A DNA stretch of 23,459 nt from JAHCIE01 sp034431435 (GCA_034431435.1 DAOUDG010000029.1:1-23459); one strand, 5' to 3'; positions 1 to 7,070 are shown, counted from the first letter of the stretch. Numbers and translations: made by a program. The notes: generated from the letters alone by a model not told the origin.

Positions 1-1
1 G

Positions 2-121
2 CTGGGCGAGGCGAGGCGGGAGGTGCAGCGCTGCCACCGTCGCCATCTCATCGACTGGCTCTCGAACCACCTTGCGGCGGGCGGTTCGCGTGACGCCTTG
101 TATCGTCGTCTCGCCGCCTAA
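2..121 (+). CDS. C-terminal fragment of an unidentified protein (5' end outside window)
   Basis: An open frame runs in from the left edge and ends with TAA at 119-121, giving 39 residues that end in RDALYRRLAA. The fragment is rich in Arg, His, Leu and Ala, looks amphipathic and helical, and has the GC-rich codon use of the rest of the window, unlike the cassette that follows. It is too short to assign to a family. It is probably a real gene end because the next promoter begins about 30 bases after its stop. No terminator hairpin was seen behind it. Confidence 0.5.
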   Translation: MGEARREVQRCHRRHLIDWLSNHLAAGGSRDALYRRLAA

Positions 122-151
122 TTGTTAAATCTGCAAGGATAGAGGTCTCCT

Positions 152-179
152 TTGAACGAGCAGAATTCGATGCTATAAT
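152..179 (+). promoter_or_regulatory. Sigma-70-type promoter of the restriction-modification cassette
   Basis: TTGAAC (152-157) and a perfect TATAAT (174-179) are separated by 16 bases. A TG one base upstream of the -10 box makes it an extended -10 element (TGCTATAAT). Transcription should start near 186, leaving a 5' leader of about 43 bases before the methyltransferase ATG at 229. This is among the strongest promoter matches in the window. Confidence 0.75.
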
Positions 180-228
180 CCGCCCATCTGTTCGGCCATG
201 AGGCGATGGTTCGCCAGGGAAGGGAATT

Positions 229-1257
229 ATGATCGAGATGGTCAGAACTATCTTCGGTAGCATTCATCATTGCGACTCCCTGGCGTTCATGCGCGAGCAG
301 ATGGCTGACGAGTCGGTTGACTTGATCTTTACCAGTCCTCCGTTCGCCTTACTGCGAAAGAAAGACTACGGCAATGCGGAACAGGAACAGTATGTTGCCT
401 GGTTCAAGGAGTTCGGCTCGGAATTCCATCGCCTCCTGAAGCCAACAGGCTCGCTCGTCATCGACATCGGCGGTTCGTGGATTCCAGGTCAACCCACCCG
501 TAGCCTCTACCACTTTGAACTGCTCATTATGCTATGTCGAGAATTGGGCTTCTACCTTGCCCAGGAATTCTACTGGTGGAATCCGTCCAAGCTCCCGACG
601 CCTGCGGAATGGGTCAATGTGCGTCGTGTTCGTGTGAAAGACGCTGTGAACTGCGTGTTCTGGCTATCAAAGACACCCTGGCCGAAGGCAAGCAATCGCC
701 GTGTCCTTGCCCCATACAGCGAGTCGATGCGGACACTACTGCGTGACGGTTACAAAGCCAAGCTGCGACCAAGTGGTCACGATATCAGCGACAAGTTCAA
801 TCGGGACAACAACGCCGCGATTCCACCGAACTTGATCGCAGTTCCCAATACGGAGAGTAACTCCTACTATCTCCGTTACTGTCGAGAACATGGCTATAAG
901 CCGCATCCCGCGCGCTTTCCTGCCCGGCTGCCTGAGTACTTCGTGCGCATGCTCACTGACCGAGACGATCTCGTCTACGACCCGTTCGCTGGTAGTTGCG
1001 TGACGGGGGAGGTTTGTGAGCGCCTTGAGAGGCAATGGATATGCTCGGAGATCGACGAACAGTATATCCTCGGCGCGCTGGGGCGTTTCACGCCTGAAGG
1101 CCTCCATTCGTCAGCCGCAAGTCAAAAGGAGCCGAGTTCCTATACGCTCTCGTCCCCGTCGAGTCGCTGGAATGGGGGCGAGAAGCCCGGAGATACGTTG
1201 CCAACTGATGGCGGGCGAACCAGGCCGGAGGTCAAGAATGGGACGGAAGACCAGTAG
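229..1257 (+). CDS. Site-specific DNA methyltransferase, probably cytosine-N4 (type II R-M modification subunit)
   Basis: This 342-aa protein has the catalytic motif IV TSPPF at residues 35-39 and the AdoMet-binding motif I DPFAGSCVTG at 251-260. Motif IV before motif I is the beta-class order also found in M.PvuII-like enzymes. A serine in SPP[YF] is typical of N4-cytosine rather than N6-adenine methylation. HPARFP at 226-231 is another family hallmark. The ATG at 229 follows GGAAGGG at good spacing. Residues after about 287 form a Ser/Pro/Gly-rich tail with no recognised fold. The gene precedes a PD-(D/E)XK nuclease gene, so it probably protects host DNA from that enzyme. The recognition site cannot be read from the sequence. 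Codon use is less GC-rich than that of the neighbours, suggesting transfer. Confidence 0.88.
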   Translation: MIEMVRTIFGSIHHCDSLAFMREQMADESVDLIFTSPPFALLRKKDYGNAEQEQYVAWFKEFGSEFHRLLKPTGSLVIDIGGSWIPGQPTRSLYHFELLIMLCRELGFYLAQEFYWWNPSKLPTPAEWVNVRRVRVKDAVNCVFWLSKTPWPKASNRRVLAPYSESMRTLLRDGYKAKLRPSGHDISDKFNRDNNAAIPPNLIAVPNTESNSYYLRYCREHGYKPHPARFPARLPEYFVRMLTDRDDLVYDPFAGSCVTGEVCERLERQWICSEIDEQYILGALGRFTPEGLHSSAASQKEPSSYTLSSPSSRWNGGEKPGDTLPTDGGRTRPEVKNGTEDQ

Positions 1258-1315
1258 TAGCCCCTTGCCATTCACGCTCAAGAAAGACTTTCGTAATGAA
1301 GTCGACCCTGCCTAA
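1238..1315 (+). CDS. Possible 25-aa SD-led reading frame bridging M and R genes (coupling peptide or shifted N-terminus)
   Basis: An ATG at 1238 lies six bases after a perfect GGAGG inside the end of the methyltransferase gene. It opens a 25-codon frame that stops at 1313-1315, just past the endonuclease ATG at 1296. The peptide, starting MGRKTSSSPLPFTL, reads like a natural protein N-terminus. It overlaps both neighbours by 20 bases, and the endonuclease ATG itself has only a weak ribosome site. Two readings fit: a translated leader that couples R to M, or the true N-terminus of the endonuclease separated from it by a +1 frameshift near 1313 (mutation, sequencing error or programmed). It could also be chance. 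Confidence 0.35.
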   Translation: MGRKTSSSPLPFTLKKDFRNEVDPA

Positions 1316-2675
1316 TTCAAGTCAGTTCTCCCCCGAGCAGACGCCGCTGCCCAGACTGCTGCAGGTGGTGAAAGCAGCGGAACCGAGCCGTCAACAGATT
1401 CAGGATGCGATAGCTGCCGAGTTCTTCGCGGGGCGAGGCGCAGCGGCTGATCTCGCAAACAACACGATTCTGGCGATGTCGGAGTACGGTCTCCTCGATA
1501 AGCCGCGTGCTGATCAGACTTACGCGGCTCTCACTGACCTCGGCAATCGATTGGCCGCTGAGGTTGCTGAGAGCCGTGTCGATGAAATGTATGCTCAGTT
1601 TGCCACCCACATCCTTCTCAACCTTCACGGTCTTGACCTGCTGGATTGCGCTCGTGACCTTGCTGCGTCTGGACAACGTCCAACCAAGCGTCTCATCGTC
1701 CAGGAGCTTCGGAGACGCGGTTTGTACCACCCACCCAATGGTACTCATGCCAATGGGATGCGGCAATGGCTCGAAGAGGCGGGCCTGGTAGACGCAGGAA
1801 TGTGGACGCCGAACCAACGCCGGCTTGAGGCTTTGCTAGGAGGAATCAGCGACGAGAAGCTGGAGGCACTTGCGCAGCTAACGTCTCAGCAAAAGGCCTT
1901 TGCCAAAGCGTTTGCCCGCTTGAGCGTGGATGAAGAGCTTTCTAACAGGGTTGCTAACTACGCGACAACATTGTTTGGCGTCGAGTTTCCTGAGGGCGGC
2001 TTACCACAGTCAACCTTATTTGCGCTTCGCGATGCAGGATTGATCGAGTGCGAGAAGACAACCAGCGGCCAGGGCGCGAAGCCATATATCGTGCGGCCCA
2101 CTCCGCTCCTGCGAAGTTCTCTCATCGAGCCTGTCCTAGACGCCATTGAGCAGTCAGTCGGCGGGCAGTATCGTGAGCTAATCAGGATGCCCTACCAGAC
2201 CATCCTCAGTGGGCTGGATGGTACGTCGACGCATGAGAAGGGTAAGGCGCTAGAAGCCCTCGCCTTCTACTTGGGCCGACTCCTGAATCTGAGCTTCGTC
2301 CAGTGGCGGCTCCGCAGTCGCGAGACAGGTGGAGCAGAGCTGGACGTTGTGATGGAAGGGACGAGCCTCGTCTTCAGCCGTTGGCAGATTCAGTGCAAGA
2401 ATTCGAGACAGGCAACGTTGGAGGACATAGCGAAAGAAGTAGGCATCGCTCAGGTCATCAAGAGCAACGTCATTTTGATCGTGACCACAGGACGAATCGG
2501 CCCTGCTGCTCGCAGCTTCGCAGAGAAGGTGATGCGCGAAACGAATCTCTATGTGGCCACGCTGGCTGGGCACGACCTCCGTCAGCTACGAGACAGTCCG
2601 ACTGAGATCGTGGATATTCTGAACGAACAGGCCATTGGCGCTATGACCTTGAAGCGAGAGCAAGTCATTTTGTGA
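1296..2675 (+). CDS. Restriction endonuclease, PD-(D/E)XK fold, Mrr-like catalytic region
   Basis: This 459-aa protein probably cuts unmodified DNA at the site protected by the upstream methyltransferase. The C-terminal part carries a nuclease signature: a helix with Glu320 (KGKALEALAFYL), GGAELDVV with Asp350, then a beta strand with QIQCKNS giving the QxK dyad Gln366/Lys368, followed by NVILIVTTG. This spacing matches Mrr-type PD-(D/E)XK nucleases. Residues 1-290 are largely helical, with winged-helix-like pieces, and probably recognise DNA. The ATG at 1296 has no good ribosome site, so translation may depend on the reading frame at 1238-1315. No controller (C) gene is seen. The family assignment rests on the motif only. 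An Mrr-like standalone defence nuclease is possible, but the adjacent methyltransferase favours a type II system. Confidence 0.78.
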   Translation: MKSTLPNSSQFSPEQTPLPRLLQVVKAAEPSRQQIQDAIAAEFFAGRGAAADLANNTILAMSEYGLLDKPRADQTYAALTDLGNRLAAEVAESRVDEMYAQFATHILLNLHGLDLLDCARDLAASGQRPTKRLIVQELRRRGLYHPPNGTHANGMRQWLEEAGLVDAGMWTPNQRRLEALLGGISDEKLEALAQLTSQQKAFAKAFARLSVDEELSNRVANYATTLFGVEFPEGGLPQSTLFALRDAGLIECEKTTSGQGAKPYIVRPTPLLRSSLIEPVLDAIEQSVGGQYRELIRMPYQTILSGLDGTSTHEKGKALEALAFYLGRLLNLSFVQWRLRSRETGGAELDVVMEGTSLVFSRWQIQCKNSRQATLEDIAKEVGIAQVIKSNVILIVTTGRIGPAARSFAEKVMRETNLYVATLAGHDLRQLRDSPTEIVDILNEQAIGAMTLKREQVIL

Positions 2676-2705
2676 GGTCGCTCCCCAACAAGCGCTGCGA
2701 TCTCA
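2673..2705. terminator. Hairpin between convergent genes (possible weak bidirectional terminator)
   Basis: TGAGGTCGC (2673-2681) can pair with GCGATCTCA (2697-2705). This gives a 9-bp stem with one G-U pair and a 15-base loop, starting at the endonuclease stop codon. It sits exactly between two convergent genes, but no T-run follows on either strand, so intrinsic termination is uncertain. Confidence 0.3.
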
Positions 2706-2715
2706 TGCTTTCGCC

Positions 2716-3732
2716 TCACTCCTCGAACCCCGCCGCTGCTTGCTGCCATCTCTCGTCCATCGCGCCGCTGACGTAGGGCATGTAGTACATGACGCGGTCG
2801 AGGAGGCCGCCGTAGCGCCGCTGGATGAGGCGCGGCAGGTCGGCCCACCGCCCGCGCACGGCGTACACGTCCAGCATCTCGTCGCTGATCAGCGCCGACA
2901 TCTCCCCCCAGCGTTGCCGAATCGCCAGGTCTCCCAACTCCCCGCTCAGCCCGCCCCAGCCGTGGATGTCCAGCACGCCTTTGTAAGTGGGCGTCGAGGC
3001 GTAGAAGGCGATCTGCTGCCGCACCGCCTCGCGCATCGTCGCCGCTTCCTGCGGGTCGTCCTCGGCGATGACGAACACGGGGCCGACGCGCTGCACGTCG
3101 GCCAGCGACCGCCCGGCCGCCGTCGCCCCCGCCTCGATGGCGGGCAGGATGACCTCGGCCAGGTATCGGGCGGAGTTGAAGGGGTGGACATGGAAGCCCT
3201 GGCAGACCTCGCCCGCCAGCCGGCATAGCCGCTCGTTGACGCCCGCGATGTAGACCGGGATGTCGGAGTAGGGCATGGGCTGGGGGCTGAAGAAGGGCGT
3301 CATCAGCGTCAGCTTGTAGAACTGGCCGCGATAGTTGAGGCGGCCGCCCGTCTGCCAGGCCTGCCACACGGCGCGCATGGCGAGCAGCATGTCGCGCAGG
3401 CGGTCCACGGGATGTTCGAACTCCGCGCCGAAGCGTCGCTCGACGTGGGCGCGTACCTGCGTCCCCAGGCCGAGGATGAAGCGCCCCTCCGACTGCGCCG
3501 CCAGGTCCCAGGCAATGTGGGCCAGGACGGTCGGGCTGCGCGGGAAGGCGACGGCGATGGCCGTGCCGAGATCGATGCGGCGGGTGTGCTCGGCGGCCAG
3601 GGTGAGCGGCAGGAAGGGGTTGTGGGCCGTCTCGTGGGTCCACACGCCGTCGAAGCCGAGGGCCTCGATGGAACGGGCGGCGGCGGGCACGTCGCGCAGG
3701 CTGTCCAGGGTGAGCAAGGCATCGAATTTCAT
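2716..3732 (-). CDS. LLM-class (luciferase-like) F420-dependent oxidoreductase
   Basis: The 338-aa sequence is a luciferase-like TIM barrel. It starts MKFDALLTLD, followed by ALGFDGVWTHETAHNPFLPLTLAAEHT, DLGTAIAVAFPRSPTVLAHIAWDLA and GRFILGLGTQVRAHVERRFGAEFEHP, all landmarks of the F420-type subgroup once described as the MSMEG_2256 family. It probably transfers hydride between F420 (or FMN) and an unknown organic substrate in the cytoplasm. The ATG has GAGGG eight bases upstream. It is the last gene of a minus-strand operon, 21 bases after the aminotransferase. Length is normal for the family. The substrate is unknown, and no F420 biosynthesis gene is in the window to confirm the cofactor. 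Confidence 0.85.
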   Translation of the reverse strand: MKFDALLTLDSLRDVPAAARSIEALGFDGVWTHETAHNPFLPLTLAAEHTRRIDLGTAIAVAFPRSPTVLAHIAWDLAAQSEGRFILGLGTQVRAHVERRFGAEFEHPVDRLRDMLLAMRAVWQAWQTGGRLNYRGQFYKLTLMTPFFSPQPMPYSDIPVYIAGVNERLCRLAGEVCQGFHVHPFNSARYLAEVILPAIEAGATAAGRSLADVQRVGPVFVIAEDDPQEAATMREAVRQQIAFYASTPTYKGVLDIHGWGGLSGELGDLAIRQRWGEMSALISDEMLDVYAVRGRWADLPRLIQRRYGGLLDRVMYYMPYVSGAMDERWQQAAAGFEE

Positions 3733-3753
3733 GGCGGTGGCCCTCGTGGCGTG

Positions 3754-4938
3754 TCAGGTGGTCGTCGACAGAGCGCGCGCCCTGGGCAGCCCTGCCTTGA
3801 GGCGCTCGTGGGCGGCGTCCAGGGTCGCCAGCTTCTTGGGGAAGGCGAAGCGCACCAGCCCGCGCCCCATACCCGGCGTGCGGTAGAAGGACGAGCCGGG
3901 CACGACGGCGACACCGACCTCCTTCGTCAGCCACAGGGCGAAGGCGTGGTCGTCGTCGCTGGGGAAGCCCACGCCGCCGAAGTCGGCCATGACATAATAC
4001 GCACCTTCCGGTGGGGCTGCGCCGAAGCCGGTGTCGGCCAGGATGCTCATCATCTTGTCGCGGCGCACGTGGTAGTCGGCCTGCAACTGGGCATAGTACT
4101 CCGGCGGGAAGTGGATGGCCGTCACCGCCGCCTCTTGCAGGGGTGTGGGCGCGCAGATAGTGGTGAAGTCGTGGACGGTGCGGATGGCGTTGCTGATGGG
4201 CGCGGGGGCGACGGTGTAGGCCAGCCGCCAGCCGGTGATGGCGTAGGTCTTGGACAGGCCGCCGCAGGTGACGGTGCGCTCGGCCATGCCGGGCAGCGTC
4301 GCCAGGGGGATATGCTGGCGGCCGTCGTACAGGATGTGCTCGTAGATCTCGTCCGTCACGGCGACGGTGTCGAACTCCTGGCACAGGTCGGCGACGATCT
4401 GCAACTCGTCGTGGGTGAAGACGCGGCCGGTCGGGTTGTGGGGCGTGTTGAGGATGATGGCGCGCGTCCGGGGGCCGAAGGCGGCGCGCAGGCGATCGGC
4501 GTCAAGGCGGAAGGCGGGCGGCTCCAATGGCACGAAGACGGGCGTGCCGCCGGCGAAGACGACAGCCGGGTAGAAGTTCTCGTGGAACGGCTCGATGATG
4601 ACCACCTCGTCGCCGGGGTTGATGAGCGACATCAGGGTGACGACGATGGCCTCGGTCACGCCGACGGTGATCGTGACGTGTTGCTCGGCGTCCACGTCCA
4701 GGTTGTACCACGCGCCAAGCTTGGCGGCGATGGCCTCGCGCAAGGCCCGCGACCCCCAGGTGACGGCGTACTGGTTGTGGTCGCCCAGGATGGCGTCGAC
4801 GGCAGCCTGCTTGAGGGCGGCGGGTGTCGGGAAGTCGGGGAAGCCCTGCGACAGGTTGATGGCGTCGTGGGCGATGGCGATGCGCGTCATCTCGCGGATG
4901 AGGGACTCGGTCATGGTGGCGAGGCGGTCGGCGGGCAT
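3754..4938 (-). CDS. PLP-dependent class I/II aminotransferase (kynurenine/methionine aminotransferase-like)
   Basis: This 394-aa fold-type I enzyme would move an amino group from an amino acid to a 2-oxoacid. Visible landmarks are INLSQGFPDFPTP near the N-terminus, NQYAVTWGSRALREAI, NTPHNPTG at 164-171 (Asn168 contacts PLP), TDEIYEH with Asp196 and Tyr199, and GGLSKTYAITGWR with the Schiff-base Lys230. Near the C-terminus GRGLVRFAF supplies the carboxylate-binding Arg. The SQGFPDFPTP opening is characteristic of the kynurenine/glutamine/methionine aminotransferase branch rather than classical AspC. The ATG has AAGGGAG at good spacing. It lies 18 bases after the 62-aa gene and 21 bases before the oxidoreductase. 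The actual donor amino acid cannot be deduced. Confidence 0.88.
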   Translation of the reverse strand: MPADRLATMTESLIREMTRIAIAHDAINLSQGFPDFPTPAALKQAAVDAILGDHNQYAVTWGSRALREAIAAKLGAWYNLDVDAEQHVTITVGVTEAIVVTLMSLINPGDEVVIIEPFHENFYPAVVFAGGTPVFVPLEPPAFRLDADRLRAAFGPRTRAIILNTPHNPTGRVFTHDELQIVADLCQEFDTVAVTDEIYEHILYDGRQHIPLATLPGMAERTVTCGGLSKTYAITGWRLAYTVAPAPISNAIRTVHDFTTICAPTPLQEAAVTAIHFPPEYYAQLQADYHVRRDKMMSILADTGFGAAPPEGAYYVMADFGGVGFPSDDDHAFALWLTKEVGVAVVPGSSFYRTPGMGRGLVRFAFPKKLATLDAAHERLKAGLPRARALSTTT

Positions 4939-4956
4939 GGCGTCTCCCTTCGGCCT

Positions 4957-5145
4957 TTAGCTGTCAGCCCTGGACTCGACATCGGTGACGCGGACATCGA
5001 CGACTTCGATGCTGGCCGCGCCGTACTCGACCTTGTTCTGCATGCGTTCCAGCACCTTCGGGTCGGCAATCTTGGCCTTGACCCTGGCGGCATCGGCATC
5101 CTTGGTGGTCACTTTCAGGGTCAGGGTGACGGTGTAGGTGGGCAT
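4957..5145 (-). CDS. Conserved-looking 62-aa protein of unknown function
   Basis: The 62-residue sequence (MPTYTVTLTLKVTTKDADAA to VESRADS) predicts as beta-alpha-beta: an alternating strand TYTVTLTLKV, a charged helix ADAARVKAKIADPKVLERMQNKV and a final strand SIEVVDVRVTDV. GAGG precedes the ATG by five to six bases. It lies 7 bases after the AlaX-type gene and 18 bases before the aminotransferase, so it belongs to the operon. I do not recognise the family. The operon spacing, good ribosome site and regular secondary-structure pattern argue that it is real. A small dimeric ferredoxin-like or accessory subunit is possible but unproven. Confidence 0.72.
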   Translation of the reverse strand: MPTYTVTLTLKVTTKDADAARVKAKIADPKVLERMQNKVEYGAASIEVVDVRVTDVESRADS

Positions 5146-5152
5146 GGGTACC

Positions 5153-5587
5153 TCAATCCACGGCGAAGTTCAGGCGGTAGCGGCCGTCGCCGACGGGAGC
5201 GAAGCGGGTGATGCGGAAGCCGCGTATCTCGCCGGTACGGGTGACGTGCTGGCCGCGGCAGGCGCGCGGGTATGCGCCGATGGTCACGACGCGCACCGGG
5301 TCCAGGTCGGCGGGAATCTCGTCCAGGTTGGGCAGGTGGCCCGCCTCGGCGCGGGGCATCGCGTCGATGGTTACCGGCCAGTCGGCGGCGATGGCGGCGG
5401 CCATGCGGTCGCCGACGGGGGCGATGTCGGCCTCGGTCAGCGGTGTGGGATAATCAAACTCCATGACACACTTGCGGCTCTTGAGGCGCGCCTCGTAGCC
5501 GGACAGGGCGGGCAGCCGCTCCTCCAGCAGGGAGGTCAGCAGGTGCTCGGCGGAGTGGAGGGGGGGATACGCGAGGGGGTCGCCCAT
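5153..5587 (-). CDS. AlaX-like trans-editing protein (alanyl/threonyl-tRNA editing domain)
   Basis: This 144-aa protein consists only of the second additional domain found in AlaRS and ThrRS. It probably hydrolyses misacylated Ser- or Gly-tRNA(Ala) in trans. Two zinc motifs are visible: HSAEH at residues 11-15 (HxxxH) and CRGQH at about 109-113 (CxxxH). The sequence between them is diverged and short compared with typical 210-240-aa AlaX, so it lacks the N-terminal glycine-rich beta-barrel. Activity on another aminoacyl-tRNA cannot be excluded. The ATG at 5587 has no visible Shine-Dalgarno; the bases before it are a heptamer repeat. It sits between arginase and a 62-aa gene in one operon. Confidence 0.8.
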   Translation of the reverse strand: MGDPLAYPPLHSAEHLLTSLLEERLPALSGYEARLKSRKCVMEFDYPTPLTEADIAPVGDRMAAAIAADWPVTIDAMPRAEAGHLPNLDEIPADLDPVRVVTIGAYPRACRGQHVTRTGEIRGFRITRFAPVGDGRYRLNFAVD

Positions 5588-5589
5588 GA

Positions 5590-5618
5590 TTCGTGAGTCC
5601 GTGAAACGCGATGCGTGA
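5590..5618 (-). repeat. TCACGSA-type heptamer repeat cluster in the arginase/AlaX spacer
   Basis: Read on the minus strand, the spacer contains TCACGCA (5612-5618), a degenerate TCGCGTT (5605-5611), TCACGGA (5598-5604), one extra C, and TCACGAA (5590-5596). The same units occur at 13437-13464 on the plus strand. It fills nearly all of the 32-base gap and replaces the usual ribosome site of the next gene. Confidence 0.6.
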
Positions 5619-5619
5619 C

Positions 5620-6540
5620 CTAGAGGATGCGCTGGCCGAGGAGGGAGGCGGCCAGCTCGACGGCGATCTCGGCGGTGGCGTTGCCCTTGTCCAGGATGGG
5701 GTTGATCTCCACCAGGTCGAGGGAACGCAGCATGTTGCTGTCGGCCAGGATTTCCATCAGCAGGTGGGCCTCGCGGTAAGTGAGGCCGCCGGGCACGGGT
5801 GTCCCGACGCCGGGAGCCACATCGGGGTCGAGGCTGTCCAGGTCGAGGCTGACGTGCAGGCGGTCGACGTGCCCCAGGCGGCGCACGATCTCGCCCGCCA
5901 CCGACGCCATGCCCCGCTCATCGATGTCGCGCATGGTGTACACACCCATGCCGCTCTCCACCAGCCGCCGCCTCTCCTCGCCGTCCACGTTGCGCAGGCC
6001 GACGATGACGACACTGGCCGGGTCGAGACGCCAGCCGTCGGGGGCGAGGGAGGTGAGGGCGATGGGGCCGTCGCCCAGCAGGGCAGCCAGGGGCATGCCG
6101 TGGACGTTGCCCGAAGGCGAGGTCTGCGGCGTGTTGAAGTCGGCGTGGGCATCGACCCAGATCACGCCGAGTCGGTCGTCGCTCGCCAGCCCGGCGATAG
6201 TACCCGCGCTGATAGAGTGGTCGCCGCCCAGGAAGACGCCGATGTCGCCCACCGCTGCGATGGCCCGACTGGCGGCGGATACCTCACGCAGCACCTGGGC
6301 GATGGCGGGCAGGTGGCGGGCCGACGGTTGGTCGGCCAGGGCGGGATCGTCGCGGGTCATCTCCGGCACCGGCACGACCACGTTGCCGGCGTCGTGGACC
6401 TCGTAGCCGAGCGTGACCAGGCGGTCGTACAGCCCCGCATAGCGGACGGCGAACGGTCCCATGTCCACGCCGCGCCGTCGCTGGCCGAGGTCCATTGGCA
6501 CGCCGAGGATGCGTACCGTGCGGGGCTTAGCCACTGTCAC
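5620..6540 (-). CDS. rocF: Arginase family ureohydrolase (arginase)
   Basis: This 306-aa enzyme should hydrolyse arginine to ornithine and urea using a binuclear manganese centre. Metal ligands are visible as GGDHS (His108), WVDAHADFN (Asp130, His132, Asp134) and SLDLDSLDP (Asp233, Asp235). SGNVHG at 143-148 and Glu278 (VEINP) are substrate-contact positions conserved in true arginases rather than agmatinases. Length matches bacterial RocF. The GTG at 6540 overlaps the upstream VOC gene by 14 bases. A second in-frame GTG at 6534 lies at better spacing from GGGGGA, so the start could be two codons later. The overlap implies translational coupling. Neighbouring aminotransferase and oxidoreductase genes suggest amino-acid breakdown. 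Another ureohydrolase substrate is a minor alternative. Confidence 0.92.
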   Translation of the reverse strand: MTVAKPRTVRILGVPMDLGQRRRGVDMGPFAVRYAGLYDRLVTLGYEVHDAGNVVVPVPEMTRDDPALADQPSARHLPAIAQVLREVSAASRAIAAVGDIGVFLGGDHSISAGTIAGLASDDRLGVIWVDAHADFNTPQTSPSGNVHGMPLAALLGDGPIALTSLAPDGWRLDPASVVIVGLRNVDGEERRRLVESGMGVYTMRDIDERGMASVAGEIVRRLGHVDRLHVSLDLDSLDPDVAPGVGTPVPGGLTYREAHLLMEILADSNMLRSLDLVEINPILDKGNATAEIAVELAASLLGQRIL

Positions 6541-7027
6541 CGTCCCCCAGGATGACAGACGCCATGCGTTCCCAGCCCCACACCTCGCGCTCGGTGACTT
6601 CCGTCAGAGTCGACTCGGCAACCTGCACGATAGTGCCGTGGGCGGAGCGCGGCGAGATGAACGCCTCTTTCCACTGCGGGTCGGCGTAGTTCTCGTCCAC
6701 GACGCGGAAACCGCGCGCCTTGAGTAGCGCCACAAACTCCTCGATGCGACGCACCTTGAAGGTCAGGTGATGCACGCCCTCGCCGTAGCGGTCGAGGAAG
6801 CGCGCCAGGAAACCGTCGTTGCTGAGCGGTTCCAGCAACTCGATCCTGCCACCGTCGGGGTAGTCGACCTGGACCCAGCGGAAGCCCTGGGCCGGGTTGT
6901 CGCCCGCCAGGCGCAGCTGGCCACCGAGCAGGTCGCGGTACAGGGGCAGCGCGTCGGCCACGCGGCGGGTGGCGATGGCGGTATGGTCGAGCTTGATGAC
7001 GTAGTCGCGCAGATCGCTGCTGAACAC
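6527..7027 (-). CDS. VOC-family protein related to methylmalonyl-CoA epimerase
   Basis: This 166-aa protein has two VOC modules: LDHTAIATRRVADALPLYRDLLGG, IELLEPLSNDGFLARF, GEGVHHLTFKV and FISPRSAHGTIVQV. The pattern is closest to methylmalonyl-CoA epimerase, which interconverts methylmalonyl-CoA stereoisomers. Metal-site positions would be His15, Glu63 and His86 or His87. The fourth position, normally Glu in the closing GxxxE, reads Gln135 (TIVQVAES). Because a usual catalytic Glu is missing, a different lyase, isomerase or binding function is possible. Translation starts at GTG, with GAGG seven bases upstream. It is the first gene of the six-gene operon and overlaps the arginase gene by 14 bases. 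Confidence 0.78.
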   Translation of the reverse strand: MFSSDLRDYVIKLDHTAIATRRVADALPLYRDLLGGQLRLAGDNPAQGFRWVQVDYPDGGRIELLEPLSNDGFLARFLDRYGEGVHHLTFKVRRIEEFVALLKARGFRVVDENYADPQWKEAFISPRSAHGTIVQVAESTLTEVTEREVWGWERMASVILGDGDSG

Positions 7028-7061
7028 GGGGTAGCCTCAATTGGGTGATGGGAGCAGGGGA

Positions 7062-7070
7062 AGTATAGCA
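7062..7070 (-). promoter_or_regulatory. Extended -10 promoter of the VOC-arginase-AlaX-aminotransferase operon
   Basis: On the minus strand the spacer carries TGC directly before TATACT (TGCTATACT), an extended -10 element. No convincing -35 box is seen at 16-18 bases, as is common for extended -10 promoters. Transcription should begin near 7055, about 28 bases before the GTG at 7027. It is the only good promoter ahead of the six tightly packed genes. Confidence 0.6.

Noticed and set aside
2582..5211. Long overlapping open frames of about 600 codons on both strands across the oxidoreductase and aminotransferase genes
   Set aside because: They are Arg/His/Gly-rich products of GC-rich DNA read out of frame. 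The real genes on the minus strand have family motifs and ribosome sites.
3412..6555. Plus-strand frames opposite the arginase and AlaX operon
   Set aside because: They are rich in Gly, Val, Asp and His as expected for antisense of GC-rich genes, and have no ribosome sites.
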